From contig NZ_JACZFQ010000069.1 of assembly GCF_014904755.1 (NCBI RefSeq), positions 1 to 33,725 on the forward strand: 33,725 nucleotides of DNA, read 5' to 3'. Shown piece after piece: positions 8,725-19,073 of the stretch. The DNA comes from Neoluteolibacter marinus (GTDB lineage Bacteria; Verrucomicrobiota; Verrucomicrobiia; Verrucomicrobiales; Akkermansiaceae). Position 1 is the stretch's first letter. Each line of letters opens with the position of its first letter. The position numbers and the translations under genes were made by a program. The notes under the pieces are model-generated. The model ran no database searches. It saw only the letters and a list, made by a program, of their open reading frames with translations, and was not told the origin of the DNA.

Positions 8725-8809
8725 GCGCCAAAGGCGCGAACCATACCAGCCTGGGCTCACGGCCCAGGAATCGGATCGAGGACGAAGTGGAGGGCTAACG
8801 GCCCGATCC
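8725..8809 (-). repeat. REP-like unit 2: inverted, diverged copy of unit 1
   Basis: Read on the minus strand this has the same order as unit 1: GGATCGGGCCGTTAGCCC (8809-8792), a spacer, hairpin CCTGGGC-CGTGA-GCCCAGG (8768-8750), the identical linker GCTGGTATGG (8750-8741), and hairpin GCGCC-TTT-GGCGC (8737-8725). Both arms of the last hairpin change together relative to unit 1 (GGGCC/GGCCC to GCGCC/GGCGC), and likewise A/T to G/C in the middle hairpin. The stems, not just the bases, therefore appear conserved. The 106 bp between the units contain smaller hairpins (CGAA-6-TTCG at 8687-8700 and TGAC-6-GTCA at 8707-8720). Confidence 0.7.
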
Positions 8810-8902
8810 ATTTCGAGGCAGGGAAAGGGTCGATTGTAAAACCGCGAGAACCGACCCGAATCATGTGAATCCGGGAGAACCACCCCTTTCAAATGCCCCC
8901 GT

Positions 8903-10051
8903 TCAATGTGTGCGGAAAGTAATGAACATACGCGAATTTCTGGGAGAGGGCCACCCCAGCTTCTTCCTCAAGGAGTGGCTTGCCAGCCCCTTTGCCCATT
9001 CATGCCCGTTGACCACGTCGAGGACATAGAGGAGATCCTCAACCACCTCCATGGCTTCTTGAAGAGAGATGGCATCGGGAGGCATGCGCCCTGTATGAGC
9101 AAGCTTATTTCGAGCTGCGACAATGTCGTCTACTTTCTTAAAGTGTCCGTTCAGGTCTGGCCAAAAGCTCAGAGGAGTTCCTCTTTTTCGGTGAAGTTCA
9201 GGCAAATAGTACTTCAGCAATTTCCTGATCGGAGGCGAAGGTGCCTCCTCAAGCAACCAGTCTACGTCGGGGGCAATGGCGCTTATCGAAGTTTTAATAG
9301 CCGTCTCTAGACCGGCCGTCATAATGAGAAAAGCACTGCGTGAAGATTCCTGAGAAATGGTCGCGGCTTCTCGCAATAAAGTATGTCCAAGCGGCTCCGA
9401 CATCTTTGGATCGTTCCAAAGGGCCGACACATCTTTTCGATCTTCATCCGCGTAGCTGAAACCGAGCAGGCAAGGTCCTGTGAACTCCTGAGGTCCTCCG
9501 GGGAGCGGAGCCAAATAAAATTTCGACTGGCCCGTGTTCCAATAAAGTGCGGAATGCTCAATCAGCTTGCTCTGTGCATCGCAGTTTTGTTGCCAGCGCA
9601 ATAGCTTCAGAAATCGAGTCAAATGGCCTAAGAGTTCGTCTTCAACCCGATTGAGCTGTGTTTCGATGTCTTCCGGGCATTGATGCCGGCGTGGAGAGAA
9701 TCGCTCGCTTAGGTAGCCATCACCATCCACGTACAGATTACCGTTGCTCAGAAGTGGTAGCTTGAGGGACTTCGGAACACGAAGTAGGCGCCTGTCCTGA
9801 ATAAGCGCATTTGCAAACTCGACTTGATCGTGAGAAGCATCAATCGATTTGGAGACCTTGCACTTCAGGCCTTCGCGGTGGCCATCAGGATCGTCTTCAG
9901 GGTCATGAGCCTCAATGGTGATTCGAAGGTCACTTCCATCGTCGGGGTGGAAAACCAGGCGCGGCTTCTCTGCTTCCTTCCAACCATGAAAATGCATTCC
10001 CGATACCTGAGCTTCCAATAGGTATGCGATTCGCGCTTTGATCGCAGTCAT
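8903..10051 (-). CDS. Hypothetical protein with C-terminal HEPN-like RNxxxH motif
   Basis: The 382-residue soluble protein is not assigned to a named family. The N-terminal half is beta-rich (RLVFHPDDGSDLRITIEAHD, LLSNGNLYVDGDGYLSERF). The C-terminal part, about 225-345, is helical: SRSAFLIMTAGLETAIKTSI, a linker, then VDDIVAARNKLAHTGR with Arg314-Asn315-x3-His319. R-x4-6-H with Asn after Arg is the hallmark of HEPN domains, often RNases in toxin or anti-phage systems, though many HEPN proteins are non-catalytic. The GC content of a sampled stretch is about 50%, well below the flanking genes, suggesting acquisition. The start ATG 10051 has GGAA a few bases upstream. No partner antitoxin is adjacent; thiC follows on the other side. 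Confidence 0.75.
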   Translation of the reverse strand: MTAIKARIAYLLEAQVSGMHFHGWKEAEKPRLVFHPDDGSDLRITIEAHDPEDDPDGHREGLKCKVSKSIDASHDQVEFANALIQDRRLLRVPKSLKLPLLSNGNLYVDGDGYLSERFSPRRHQCPEDIETQLNRVEDELLGHLTRFLKLLRWQQNCDAQSKLIEHSALYWNTGQSKFYLAPLPGGPQEFTGPCLLGFSYADEDRKDVSALWNDPKMSEPLGHTLLREAATISQESSRSAFLIMTAGLETAIKTSISAIAPDVDWLLEEAPSPPIRKLLKYYLPELHRKRGTPLSFWPDLNGHFKKVDDIVAARNKLAHTGRMPPDAISLQEAMEVVEDLLYVLDVVNGHEWAKGLASHSLRKKLGWPSPRNSRMFITFRTH

Positions 10052-10075
10052 GATTTCCGATTGATTCAGGGACCG

Positions 10076-12223
<2,148 letters not shown>

Positions 12224-12291
12224 GTGTGACGGGACTCTATGCGGCCGGGCGAGCCTGCCAAGTGAGAAGTGGGTCCTCGCGAAGCAGGGGG

Positions 12292-14895
12292 CTACTTGCC
12301 CGTGGCAAGGGCGAGATAGCGGGCCTTGAGGTCGTCCGCCTTGGCCCGCAATTCGTGGGCGGCGGGAAGAGCTTGGTCGACTTCGGTCTTGGCCTTGGCG
12401 AGATCAGCGGAGGTGGCTGCAACTTTGGCTTCGAGACCGGCTATCTGGGCACGACAGGCCTCAATGGCGGCCTTCGATTCCTCCAGCGACTTCGGATCGG
12501 CGGCGGGCTCGGCACCGGTGAGGGCGCCGAGCTTGTTCTCAAGGTCAACGAGTTCCCGGCGCCTGGCTTCGAGACCGGTGTTCTGTTCGCCGAGCGACTT
12601 GGCCAGTTCTTCGAAGCCGGCGACGAGATCCTCGGCTTCAAGTGATCGCAAGGTCGCTTCCGCGTTCGCCTTGATCGCCTCGGCATTGATTGCCGCGGCG
12701 GTCCAGTGTCGTTCTCGTTCCTGAAGCTGTCCCAGCCGTTGCTTGGTCTGTTCGAGCGCGGCAGTGGCGTCGTTGGCCGCTTTCTCCACCGGGCCGACGG
12801 CGTCGCGGGCGGGCTGGATGGCGGCTTCGCGCTCCTTGATTTTGCCTTCGGCGGCAGTGGCTGCCTGCTCCGCGCCGACCAAACTGGCGGGGAGGGTTTC
12901 CGCATCCTTGGCCAATGCGGCCACCTCGGCGTCGAGCTTCGCGGTTTCCTCCCCGGCGGCTTTCCGGCGATTCTCGATCTCGGCAAGCACTCCTTGCTCC
13001 CGGGCGCGTTCGGAGCGGGCTTCCTCGACGGAACGGGCGGCCGCTTCGGCGACCGGACGTTGCTCGTTGACCGCCGCCTCAAGTCTGGGAATGGCGTCGT
13101 TGCGGTTTTCGGCGCGTGCCTTTGCCAACTCGTCCTCGCGACGTTTCAACTCGGCCGCAGCCGTTTGGCTCGCCTGGTCGGTGCTGGCGATGCGTTGATC
13201 CACCGCGGAAATGGCGGCCTTCTTCGCCTCGACCTCGCGATTTGCTTCGTCGAGCCGCCCCCGGGCCTGGGCGGCCTGATCGCGCTTGCCGGGAAGCTGT
13301 TCGTTGGTCTGCTTGAGCCGCTGCTCGATCTCCTGCTTGCCCTTGAGCGCAGCGGCGTGGAGTTCGCGCGATTGGTTGAGGGCGGCTTCGGCGTCGCCGA
13401 GATTCTTGCGGGCCTGCTCGAGTTGTTGGGTGGCGTTCGTGACGGTGCTTTCCGCCGCGGTGACGGCTTCCGGGTGCTTGCGGATTTCCTCCCGCAACGC
13501 GGCGAGGCGTTTCTCGATGGAGGGGGGATTGCTGTCGAATTGACCCGCTGAATTCCCGCTTTCCACGTCCCACGCGGTGATCTGGCCGCGGTAGTCGGCG
13601 GCAAAGACACGCTTGCCTTCGCTGTCGAATGCAACCGCCACGGGAAGGTCGGGCTGATCCTTGAATTCGCGAAGCAGGTTGAAGTCGGGCTTCCAGACCT
13701 TGACCACCTTGTCGCGACCTGAGGTAACGAAGGAGCCGTCGCGGGCCCAGGCAAAGGCGAGTACGCCGCCGCCGTGGGCATCGATCTTCCGCACTTCGCT
13801 GCCTCCGTTCATCTCCCAAAAGCGGACGGTGCCGTCTTCGGAAGCACTCGCGAGGAGGTTCGAATCGGCACGGAACGCGACGGTCGTGATGCCCGCCTGA
13901 TGGGCGCGTAAGGTGTGAAATTCGTTGCCGCTGTCGGCCTCCCAGACCCAGACACCGCCGTTGCGATCACCGGTCGCCAGCAGGACTCCGTCAGGCGAGA
14001 AGTCGAGGGCGGTGACCCAGTCGGTGTGCTTTTTGATCGATTTGATCTGCGAGCCGTCCTCCGACTTCCAGGTCTTGATGAGTCGGGACGGGGAGCCGGT
14101 GGCGACCATCGAGAGGTCCGGCTTGAGATCGGCGGCGAGCACGCTGTCGAATTCCTTGCCGGCCACCAGCATGCGCTCCCCGCTGACCACGTCGAAGGTG
14201 ACGGTCAGGCCGGATTTTCCCGGGACGCCGCCGCCGACAATGAGATAACGGGCATTCGGAGTGAAGGCGAGGGAGACCGGATCCCCCTCGGGGAAGGGCA
14301 GGACGCCTGAAAGCTCCAGGGTCCGGGTATCGAACAAAAGTACCTGCTTCTGACCGGTGACGGCTAGCAAGGGGGCCCACGGCGAAGCCGCCATGGCGTT
14401 GACCGAGGAGGCCCGGGGGGCCAGTACCGGGGGATCGAGCAGGACGTGCTCGGGCATGGGAGGGGGACCGTCCGGCTTTGCGTCGGGGGCCGAAGCGAGG
14501 GCGGTGTCGAATTTCGGCTTGGACGGCTTGCGGGCGGAGGAGCTCTTGTTTTCCAGGAGTCCGCCTTCGATCCAGGCTTTCAGAAGATTGATCTGCTCGC
14601 TTCCCAGCTTGTCACCCTCCGGCGGCATCTTCGGCTCGGCGGTCTGCAGGACCACCGCGATGAGCTTTGATCCGGTGTCACCGGGCTCGGCGATCTTGCC
14701 CCCGGAGCCTCCTTTCATCGCGCCGGAGAAGGTCGACAGGTCGAGGCCGCCCTTTGCTTTGTCCGGATTGTGGCAGTTCAAGCACGACTGCTGGAACACG
14801 GGCAGAACATGATCGTCGTAAGTGACCTTGTCCTCGGCGACGAGGGGTGACATCAGGGCGAACAGCGCGGCGGTGATGGAAACGGAATTTGCCAA
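12292..14895 (-). CDS. Planctomycete-type cytochrome c + WD40 propeller + long coiled coil
   Basis: About 867 residues are encoded if started at TTG 14895, which gives a signal peptide (ANSVSITAALFALMSPLVA). The frame is open to ATG 15111, but a strong terminator at 14961-14988 lies inside that extension, so the longer start is rejected. Order: a cytochrome c-like domain with one CLNCHNPDKAKGG haem motif (about 38-42) and EQINLLKAWIEGG (about 25-115); WD40-like repeats at about 165-453 (for example HTDWVTALDFSPDGVLLATGDRNGGVWVWE, HQAGITTVAFRADSNLLASASEDGTVRFWE); then about 400 residues of Ala/Glu/Lys/Gln-rich coiled coil. The location is predicted to be periplasmic. The family accompanies DUF1501 and DUF1549/1553 proteins; its electron-transfer partner and substrate are unknown. 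Confidence 0.85.
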   Translation of the reverse strand: MANSVSITAALFALMSPLVAEDKVTYDDHVLPVFQQSCLNCHNPDKAKGGLDLSTFSGAMKGGSGGKIAEPGDTGSKLIAVVLQTAEPKMPPEGDKLGSEQINLLKAWIEGGLLENKSSSARKPSKPKFDTALASAPDAKPDGPPPMPEHVLLDPPVLAPRASSVNAMAASPWAPLLAVTGQKQVLLFDTRTLELSGVLPFPEGDPVSLAFTPNARYLIVGGGVPGKSGLTVTFDVVSGERMLVAGKEFDSVLAADLKPDLSMVATGSPSRLIKTWKSEDGSQIKSIKKHTDWVTALDFSPDGVLLATGDRNGGVWVWEADSGNEFHTLRAHQAGITTVAFRADSNLLASASEDGTVRFWEMNGGSEVRKIDAHGGGVLAFAWARDGSFVTSGRDKVVKVWKPDFNLLREFKDQPDLPVAVAFDSEGKRVFAADYRGQITAWDVESGNSAGQFDSNPPSIEKRLAALREEIRKHPEAVTAAESTVTNATQQLEQARKNLGDAEAALNQSRELHAAALKGKQEIEQRLKQTNEQLPGKRDQAAQARGRLDEANREVEAKKAAISAVDQRIASTDQASQTAAAELKRREDELAKARAENRNDAIPRLEAAVNEQRPVAEAAARSVEEARSERAREQGVLAEIENRRKAAGEETAKLDAEVAALAKDAETLPASLVGAEQAATAAEGKIKEREAAIQPARDAVGPVEKAANDATAALEQTKQRLGQLQERERHWTAAAINAEAIKANAEATLRSLEAEDLVAGFEELAKSLGEQNTGLEARRRELVDLENKLGALTGAEPAADPKSLEESKAAIEACRAQIAGLEAKVAATSADLAKAKTEVDQALPAAHELRAKADDLKARYLALATGK

Positions 14896-14960
14896 ACCGC
14901 AGGCGATACGTGGCCATGGGCCACGATTCTTGCTGAAAATGAAAACACGTTCCGCGGAAA

Positions 14961-14988
14961 CAAAAACCCCGGCACCGAAGTGCCGGGG
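14961..14988 (-). terminator. Intrinsic terminator with UUCG tetraloop
   Basis: On the minus strand a perfect 9-bp stem CCCCGGCAC-TTCG-GTGCCGGGG (14988-14967) is followed by TTTTTGTTT. It lies 32 bp after the stop of the membrane protein gene at 15021-15644 and would end that transcript. This makes the WD40/cytochrome gene downstream a separate transcription unit. Confidence 0.88.
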
Positions 14989-15020
14989 CAGGTGACAACA
15001 AACAACCCAAGAGTCCGGTG

Positions 15021-15644
15021 TCAGGCGCTGAGAGGGAACCGGAGTCCGAACACGGAAGAAATCGTCCCGATGAGGAGAGGCAACTTGGAAACTGAATCTC
15101 CTTCGAGGCAACGGGCGAAAAAGTAGAACTGGTGGTGTTCCGGAGTGTGAAAGAGAAATCCGGGAACCGTCATCATGAGTGCGGCAAGGATGCCGGGCAC
15201 CGTTGAGACGATCATGAACATTGCCGCGCGGCGGCTGAAGCGTCCGCGAAGGAGGCGCTTGGGTCCCTCCACGAACCAGTTTCGGAAGTAGGCAGCGTCA
15301 ATCTGGCCGAAGTGCTGCTGCACGAAGCGCGATTCCGCGACCCACTGACGGACCTCCCCGGCTTGTTTGCGCATCTTCCGGAGAAAGGCGGGGGGCCGCC
15401 GATGATTTCCAGCGGCTTCCCGCAGTTGTGCCGTGGCAGTTGCGATGGTCTCGCATTCGCCTTCGGAGGTGGAAAGGTGGGACAGCATGACCGTTTGGAT
15501 ACACGCGATCGCGTAGGTAGACAATCCGAAAAAACTAAATTTGAACGTTCCAGAAGCACTGTTGTCGTAAGCTGATTGGCTGCGAGCGGTGTGCTTTGCC
15601 CAAGGCTTGGATCGTTGGAGCACAACCATTGCCTGCCGATTCAT
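15021..15644 (-). CDS. Hypothetical membrane protein
   Basis: The frame encodes up to 207 residues with no family I recognise. Hydrophobic segments lie at about 36-56 (FSFFGLSTYAIACIQTVMLSHL), 140-163 (RRAAMFMIVSTVPGILAALMMTVPGFLFH) and 187-203 (KLPLLIGTISSVFGLRFPL). Between the first two is a charged, helical stretch (about 60-135) ending FRNWFVEGPKRLLRGRFSRR. The terminator immediately downstream supports a real gene on this strand. The start could be ATG 15644 or 15629. Base composition is somewhat less GC-rich than the flanking cytochrome genes. Confidence 0.6.
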   Translation of the reverse strand: MNRQAMVVLQRSKPWAKHTARSQSAYDNSASGTFKFSFFGLSTYAIACIQTVMLSHLSTSEGECETIATATAQLREAAGNHRRPPAFLRKMRKQAGEVRQWVAESRFVQQHFGQIDAAYFRNWFVEGPKRLLRGRFSRRAAMFMIVSTVPGILAALMMTVPGFLFHTPEHHQFYFFARCLEGDSVSKLPLLIGTISSVFGLRFPLSA

Positions 15645-15704
15645 CGCCTGTTCGATGAATCGGCGTGAGTTTCTAGCTCGTCGGATCGGCAGAGGTGACC
15701 GGGC

Positions 15705-16178
15705 CTAGAAGTGAGCAAGCTTGCTCGCATCGAGAACGACTTCCCGAAGCTGCTCCTGAAGTTGCTCCAGCGGAGTCTTCAGCTCGCTCTTGAATGGATG
15801 AATCCGGACGATCGGGGTTGCTTCATCGGATTCCTCCCAATCGATCACCGGGTGATCCAAGCGGCTGCGGAGCAGCCTCTCGGCTTCTTGTCGAACCCGC
15901 TCAGGGATCAGGCCTGCATTGAGGGTGACGACGGCGCGTTGTTCCGTCGGTATTTTGCAGCGGGCATCGGCTTCGATCACCAGATCGCCGGTATGGGGAT
16001 CCATCCGGACCATTGAAACGGTGACTTCCGATTCGTATCCACTGAGATTGCGTGCCACGTCGTCGGGAATCGCAATGCGGTCTCCCACGGTGGGATGTTG
16101 TTCAAATTCGCGGTTCCAGTCCGCGATCCTTGTCTTGCCGTCCTTCACGACGACTTGGTTCTTGGATTTCGTCTTCAT
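15705..16178 (-). CDS. Hypothetical soluble protein
   Basis: The 157-residue protein has no recognised family. It is acidic and has alternating strand/helix character: DRIAIPDDVARNLSGYESEVTVSMVRMDPHTGDLVIEADARCKIPTEQRAVVTLNAGLIPERVRQEAERLLRSRL. There is no signal peptide or membrane segment, and the C-terminal EQLQEQLREVVLDASKL may be a coiled coil. Codon use resembles that of a real gene, and no longer frame competes. It sits between the DUF1549/1553 cytochrome gene (94 bp upstream) and the membrane protein gene (60 bp downstream), all on the minus strand. Confidence 0.68.
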   Translation of the reverse strand: MKTKSKNQVVVKDGKTRIADWNREFEQHPTVGDRIAIPDDVARNLSGYESEVTVSMVRMDPHTGDLVIEADARCKIPTEQRAVVTLNAGLIPERVRQEAERLLRSRLDHPVIDWEESDEATPIVRIHPFKSELKTPLEQLQEQLREVVLDASKLAHF

Positions 16179-16271
16179 GGTAGATGATTTGGCGGTCTAC
16201 CATTGGACCATCGCCCCGGGCCTGCTTCAAGGAATTCTTTGACCGGGGACGAGTTTCGCGGGATTGCGTTG

Positions 16272-19073
16272 CTAGTGGTTGAAAATGAACTCCTTTGAGT
16301 TCAGGAGCGCCCAGAACACGTCATTCAGGACCTGTTTCTTCTCGCCGTCGTTTTTGCCGGCATCCACCGCCGAAAGCAGGGCTGCTTTCTCATCGGAAGT
16401 CGGTTTCCGGCTGAGCGTCCTGAGGTAGAGGTGACGGACAATCTCTTCGGGCGCGAGGCTCTCTCCCCAGAGTTTTTCAACGATCTTGCCGTTCTGGATG
16501 CGGTTGTGGGTCGCGTCGCCGTTCAGCAGGTGCAAGGCTTGCGAGAGGTTGGGTTCCATCTTCACCTCGCAGGAGCAGACGGTCGCACGGGAAGCGCGGC
16601 CGAAGGTGGTGAGGAAATAATTGGAAGTATTGCCGTCGGCAATCTGGACCGCATTCGAGCCGAGCGGCAGCCCCTTGAACTTGTTCGGTGTCTTGGTTGC
16701 CTGAGAAATGCAGTCGAGCAGGACCTCTGCGCGGACCCGGCGGATCATTGCCCGGGAGAAGTTCCGGGTGTCGGTCTCGTTGGTTTCGTTGGTCTGGCTG
16801 GAGAGCTGATAGGTGCGCGAGGTGCAAATGTCGCGGACGAGCCTGCGGACGTCGTAGTCGTACTCGATGAACTTGGTGGAAAGCGCTTCCAAGAGCTGCG
16901 GGTTGGCGGGCGGATTGGAGATCCGGACGTCATCGACCGGGTCGGTAATGCCGACGCCGAAAAAGTGGGACCACACGATGTTGGCGACATTCTTCGCGAA
17001 CCAGGGATTGTCGTTGGAGGTGAGCCAACCGGCCATCGCTTCGCGGCGCGATTGCTTCCCGAAGTCGTCCGGCGTCGGGGTGCCCAGGAATCGGGGTTTC
17101 GCGTTCTCCTTGGTGACCAGGTGCTGCACCTCGCCGCCGCCGTCGAAAATGATCCGCTCGCGGGGATCCTCGGCGTTCTTGCGCTTCACCTGGGCGAAGA
17201 AGGAGGCGAAACCGTAGTAGTCGTCGACGGTCCAGCGGTCGAATGGGTGGTTGTGGCACTGGGCGCACTGGATGCGCGTGCCCATGAAAACCTGGGCGAC
17301 GTTTTCGGTGAGTTTCAGCACGTCCTGCTCGACCTGGAAAAAGTTGGTCGGCGGGCTGGCAAAGGTCCCGCCTTCGGAGGAGAGCAACTCGCGGACAACC
17401 TGGTTGAACGGAACATTGCCGGCGATGCGGTCGCGCAGCCAGTTGTAGTAGCCGAGGGCTGCCTTGTAGGAAACTTGCTGACCGCCGTTGTTGAAGGTGC
17501 GGATCTGGAGCAGTTCGGCCCATTTCATCACCCACATTTCGGAGAACTCCTTGCGGGCGATGAGCTCGTCGACCAAGGCCTCGCGCTTCCCGGGGTCATT
17601 GTTTGCCAGAAACTTCTCCCGCTCCGGGATCTCGGGCAGCCTGCCGACGACATCGATGTAGACCCGCCTGAGGAAGGTCTCGTCATCACACAATGGCGCG
17701 GGGATGACGCGGAGCTTGTGGAGCTTCTCGTAGACCGGTTTGTCGATGTAGTTGAACTCGGGGAGCTCCGGGCGGGTGTAGGTGCTCTCCTTGGGAATGA
17801 CGATGGCCTGGGCCACCTCGGTGAAGGTCATGAAGCGGCCGAGGAGGAAGGCCTCGCCGCGTTTCTTGGAAACGGAGAGGCCGCTGTGCAGGTTGATGGC
17901 GACGGAGTTGTCGTTCGAAGTCGAAAACGAGGAGAGGGTGCTGACGTCGCGGTCGGTGCCGTCGGAGTACGTGGCCTTCACCGTGAAAGGGGTCTCGAGG
18001 CCTTCGCCCTGAAGAACCAGCTGGCTCGGCTCGATGGTGATGCCGGTGGGGCGGGCGATCTCTCCTTGGTCGTATTCTGCGCCGGACCGGATCCAGTCCA
18101 CGAGGGTCTGGTACGGGGCGCTGTCTTTTTCGAACAATTTGCCGCCGGTGTGGGGCACGGCGCCGGTCGCCTTGGTGACCAGCAGCGATTCCTCCGGCAG
18201 GGCGAGGTTGATGCGGCGACCGGGGTTTTCCCGGGTCAGCCGGAAGTGGTCGCCCTTGGGGTCGAACCCGAACAGCGTCAGGTGGAAGCCGTCCTTGCCC
18301 CGGGCGGAGCCGTGGCAGGAGCCGGTGTTGCAGCCCGATGAGGTGAGCACCGGCATGACGTCGAGTTGGAACGACACCGGACGGGGTTTCTCCGCGTCCT
18401 TCACGGTGACCGGGACTTCGGTTTTCAACCCGCGGTAGTCGATGACGAGGGTGGTGGTGCCGTCCTTGAGCGGCTTGAGGGTGGTGCCGGTCAGCTTGGC
18501 GATGGTGGCGTCGGCGACGCTCGCCTTGACCTGGCGGGTGATGTCCTGGGTGGCGGCGTCCTTGAATCTCGCCAGGATCAAAACCTTGTGGAAGTCCGCA
18601 GCCGTCTCAAGGGACACGGACTTGGGAAATGCTTCGATGACCTCGATCGACGGGTCGGGGGCGGCATCCCAGTTGGGAAGGGCTGTTTTCGGTCGGGGTG
18701 CCATCACGATGCCGTCCGGCCACGGCGCCCCTTCCTTGAGCCAGGCTTCCAAGGTTGCGATTTCATCCGCGGAGAGTGGTTTCCCTTTGGGCGGCATGAT
18801 GTCGTCGTCGTCCTCATCCAGCTTGGTGCGAAGCAGCAGCTCCGATTGCTCGAAGTGCTCCGGCGCGATCGCAGGGCCGGAATCGCCTCCCGAAATCATG
18901 CTTTCACGGGTGGTGAGGAGGAGGCCGCCCTTGGACTTGTCCGGGTTGTGGCAGGAGAGGCACTTGGTCTCCAACACCAGCCGGGCGCCCTCGAAGGTCT
19001 CCATGGCGGTGCCGGTAACCACTTGGGTGAGCGCTAGAGCGAGGAATGTTGACCTGGGGCAAGCCGGACGCAT
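16272..19073 (-). CDS. Large secreted planctomycete-type cytochrome: cyt c + Big-like + DUF1549 + DUF1553
   Basis: The protein has 933 residues from ATG 19073, chosen because it puts the signal peptide (RPACPRSTFLALALTQVVTGTA) at the N-terminus; ATG 19109 is the alternative. Order: cytochrome c domain with CLSCHNPDKSKGGLLL (about 38-42) and MPPKGKPLSADEIATLEAWL; a second CNTGSCHGSARGKDGFHLTLFG site (about 248-254); a bacterial Ig-like region (about 345-430); DUF1549 (about 445-640) with FLRRVYIDVVGRLPE and the third motif CAQCHNHPFDRW (about 603-607); DUF1553 (about 690-930) with NPWFAKNVANIVWSHFFGVGI and LLNSKEFIFNH at the end. Such proteins are normally encoded next to DUF1501 proteins; their reaction is not established. 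Confidence 0.92.
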   Translation of the reverse strand: MRPACPRSTFLALALTQVVTGTAMETFEGARLVLETKCLSCHNPDKSKGGLLLTTRESMISGGDSGPAIAPEHFEQSELLLRTKLDEDDDDIMPPKGKPLSADEIATLEAWLKEGAPWPDGIVMAPRPKTALPNWDAAPDPSIEVIEAFPKSVSLETAADFHKVLILARFKDAATQDITRQVKASVADATIAKLTGTTLKPLKDGTTTLVIDYRGLKTEVPVTVKDAEKPRPVSFQLDVMPVLTSSGCNTGSCHGSARGKDGFHLTLFGFDPKGDHFRLTRENPGRRINLALPEESLLVTKATGAVPHTGGKLFEKDSAPYQTLVDWIRSGAEYDQGEIARPTGITIEPSQLVLQGEGLETPFTVKATYSDGTDRDVSTLSSFSTSNDNSVAINLHSGLSVSKKRGEAFLLGRFMTFTEVAQAIVIPKESTYTRPELPEFNYIDKPVYEKLHKLRVIPAPLCDDETFLRRVYIDVVGRLPEIPEREKFLANNDPGKREALVDELIARKEFSEMWVMKWAELLQIRTFNNGGQQVSYKAALGYYNWLRDRIAGNVPFNQVVRELLSSEGGTFASPPTNFFQVEQDVLKLTENVAQVFMGTRIQCAQCHNHPFDRWTVDDYYGFASFFAQVKRKNAEDPRERIIFDGGGEVQHLVTKENAKPRFLGTPTPDDFGKQSRREAMAGWLTSNDNPWFAKNVANIVWSHFFGVGITDPVDDVRISNPPANPQLLEALSTKFIEYDYDVRRLVRDICTSRTYQLSSQTNETNETDTRNFSRAMIRRVRAEVLLDCISQATKTPNKFKGLPLGSNAVQIADGNTSNYFLTTFGRASRATVCSCEVKMEPNLSQALHLLNGDATHNRIQNGKIVEKLWGESLAPEEIVRHLYLRTLSRKPTSDEKAALLSAVDAGKNDGEKKQVLNDVFWALLNSKEFIFNH

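Noticed and set aside
8516-8892. Short frames on both strands across the repeat region 5' of the transposase
   Set aside because: They run through palindromic hairpins and show no protein-like composition; the region is better explained as REP-like repeats.
13361-13560. Possible tandem repeats within the coiled-coil coding region
   Set aside because: The similarity is amino-acid compositional (Ala/Glu/Gln heptads), with no consistent nucleotide repeat period.
13915-14310. Plus-strand frames opposite the WD40 repeats
   Set aside because: The repeated WD40 blade pattern on the minus strand explains the coding signal.
16431-18341. 636-codon plus-strand frame opposite the DUF1549/1553 cytochrome
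   Set aside because: It is an antisense shadow of a well-conserved gene with low-complexity composition and no signal or domain.
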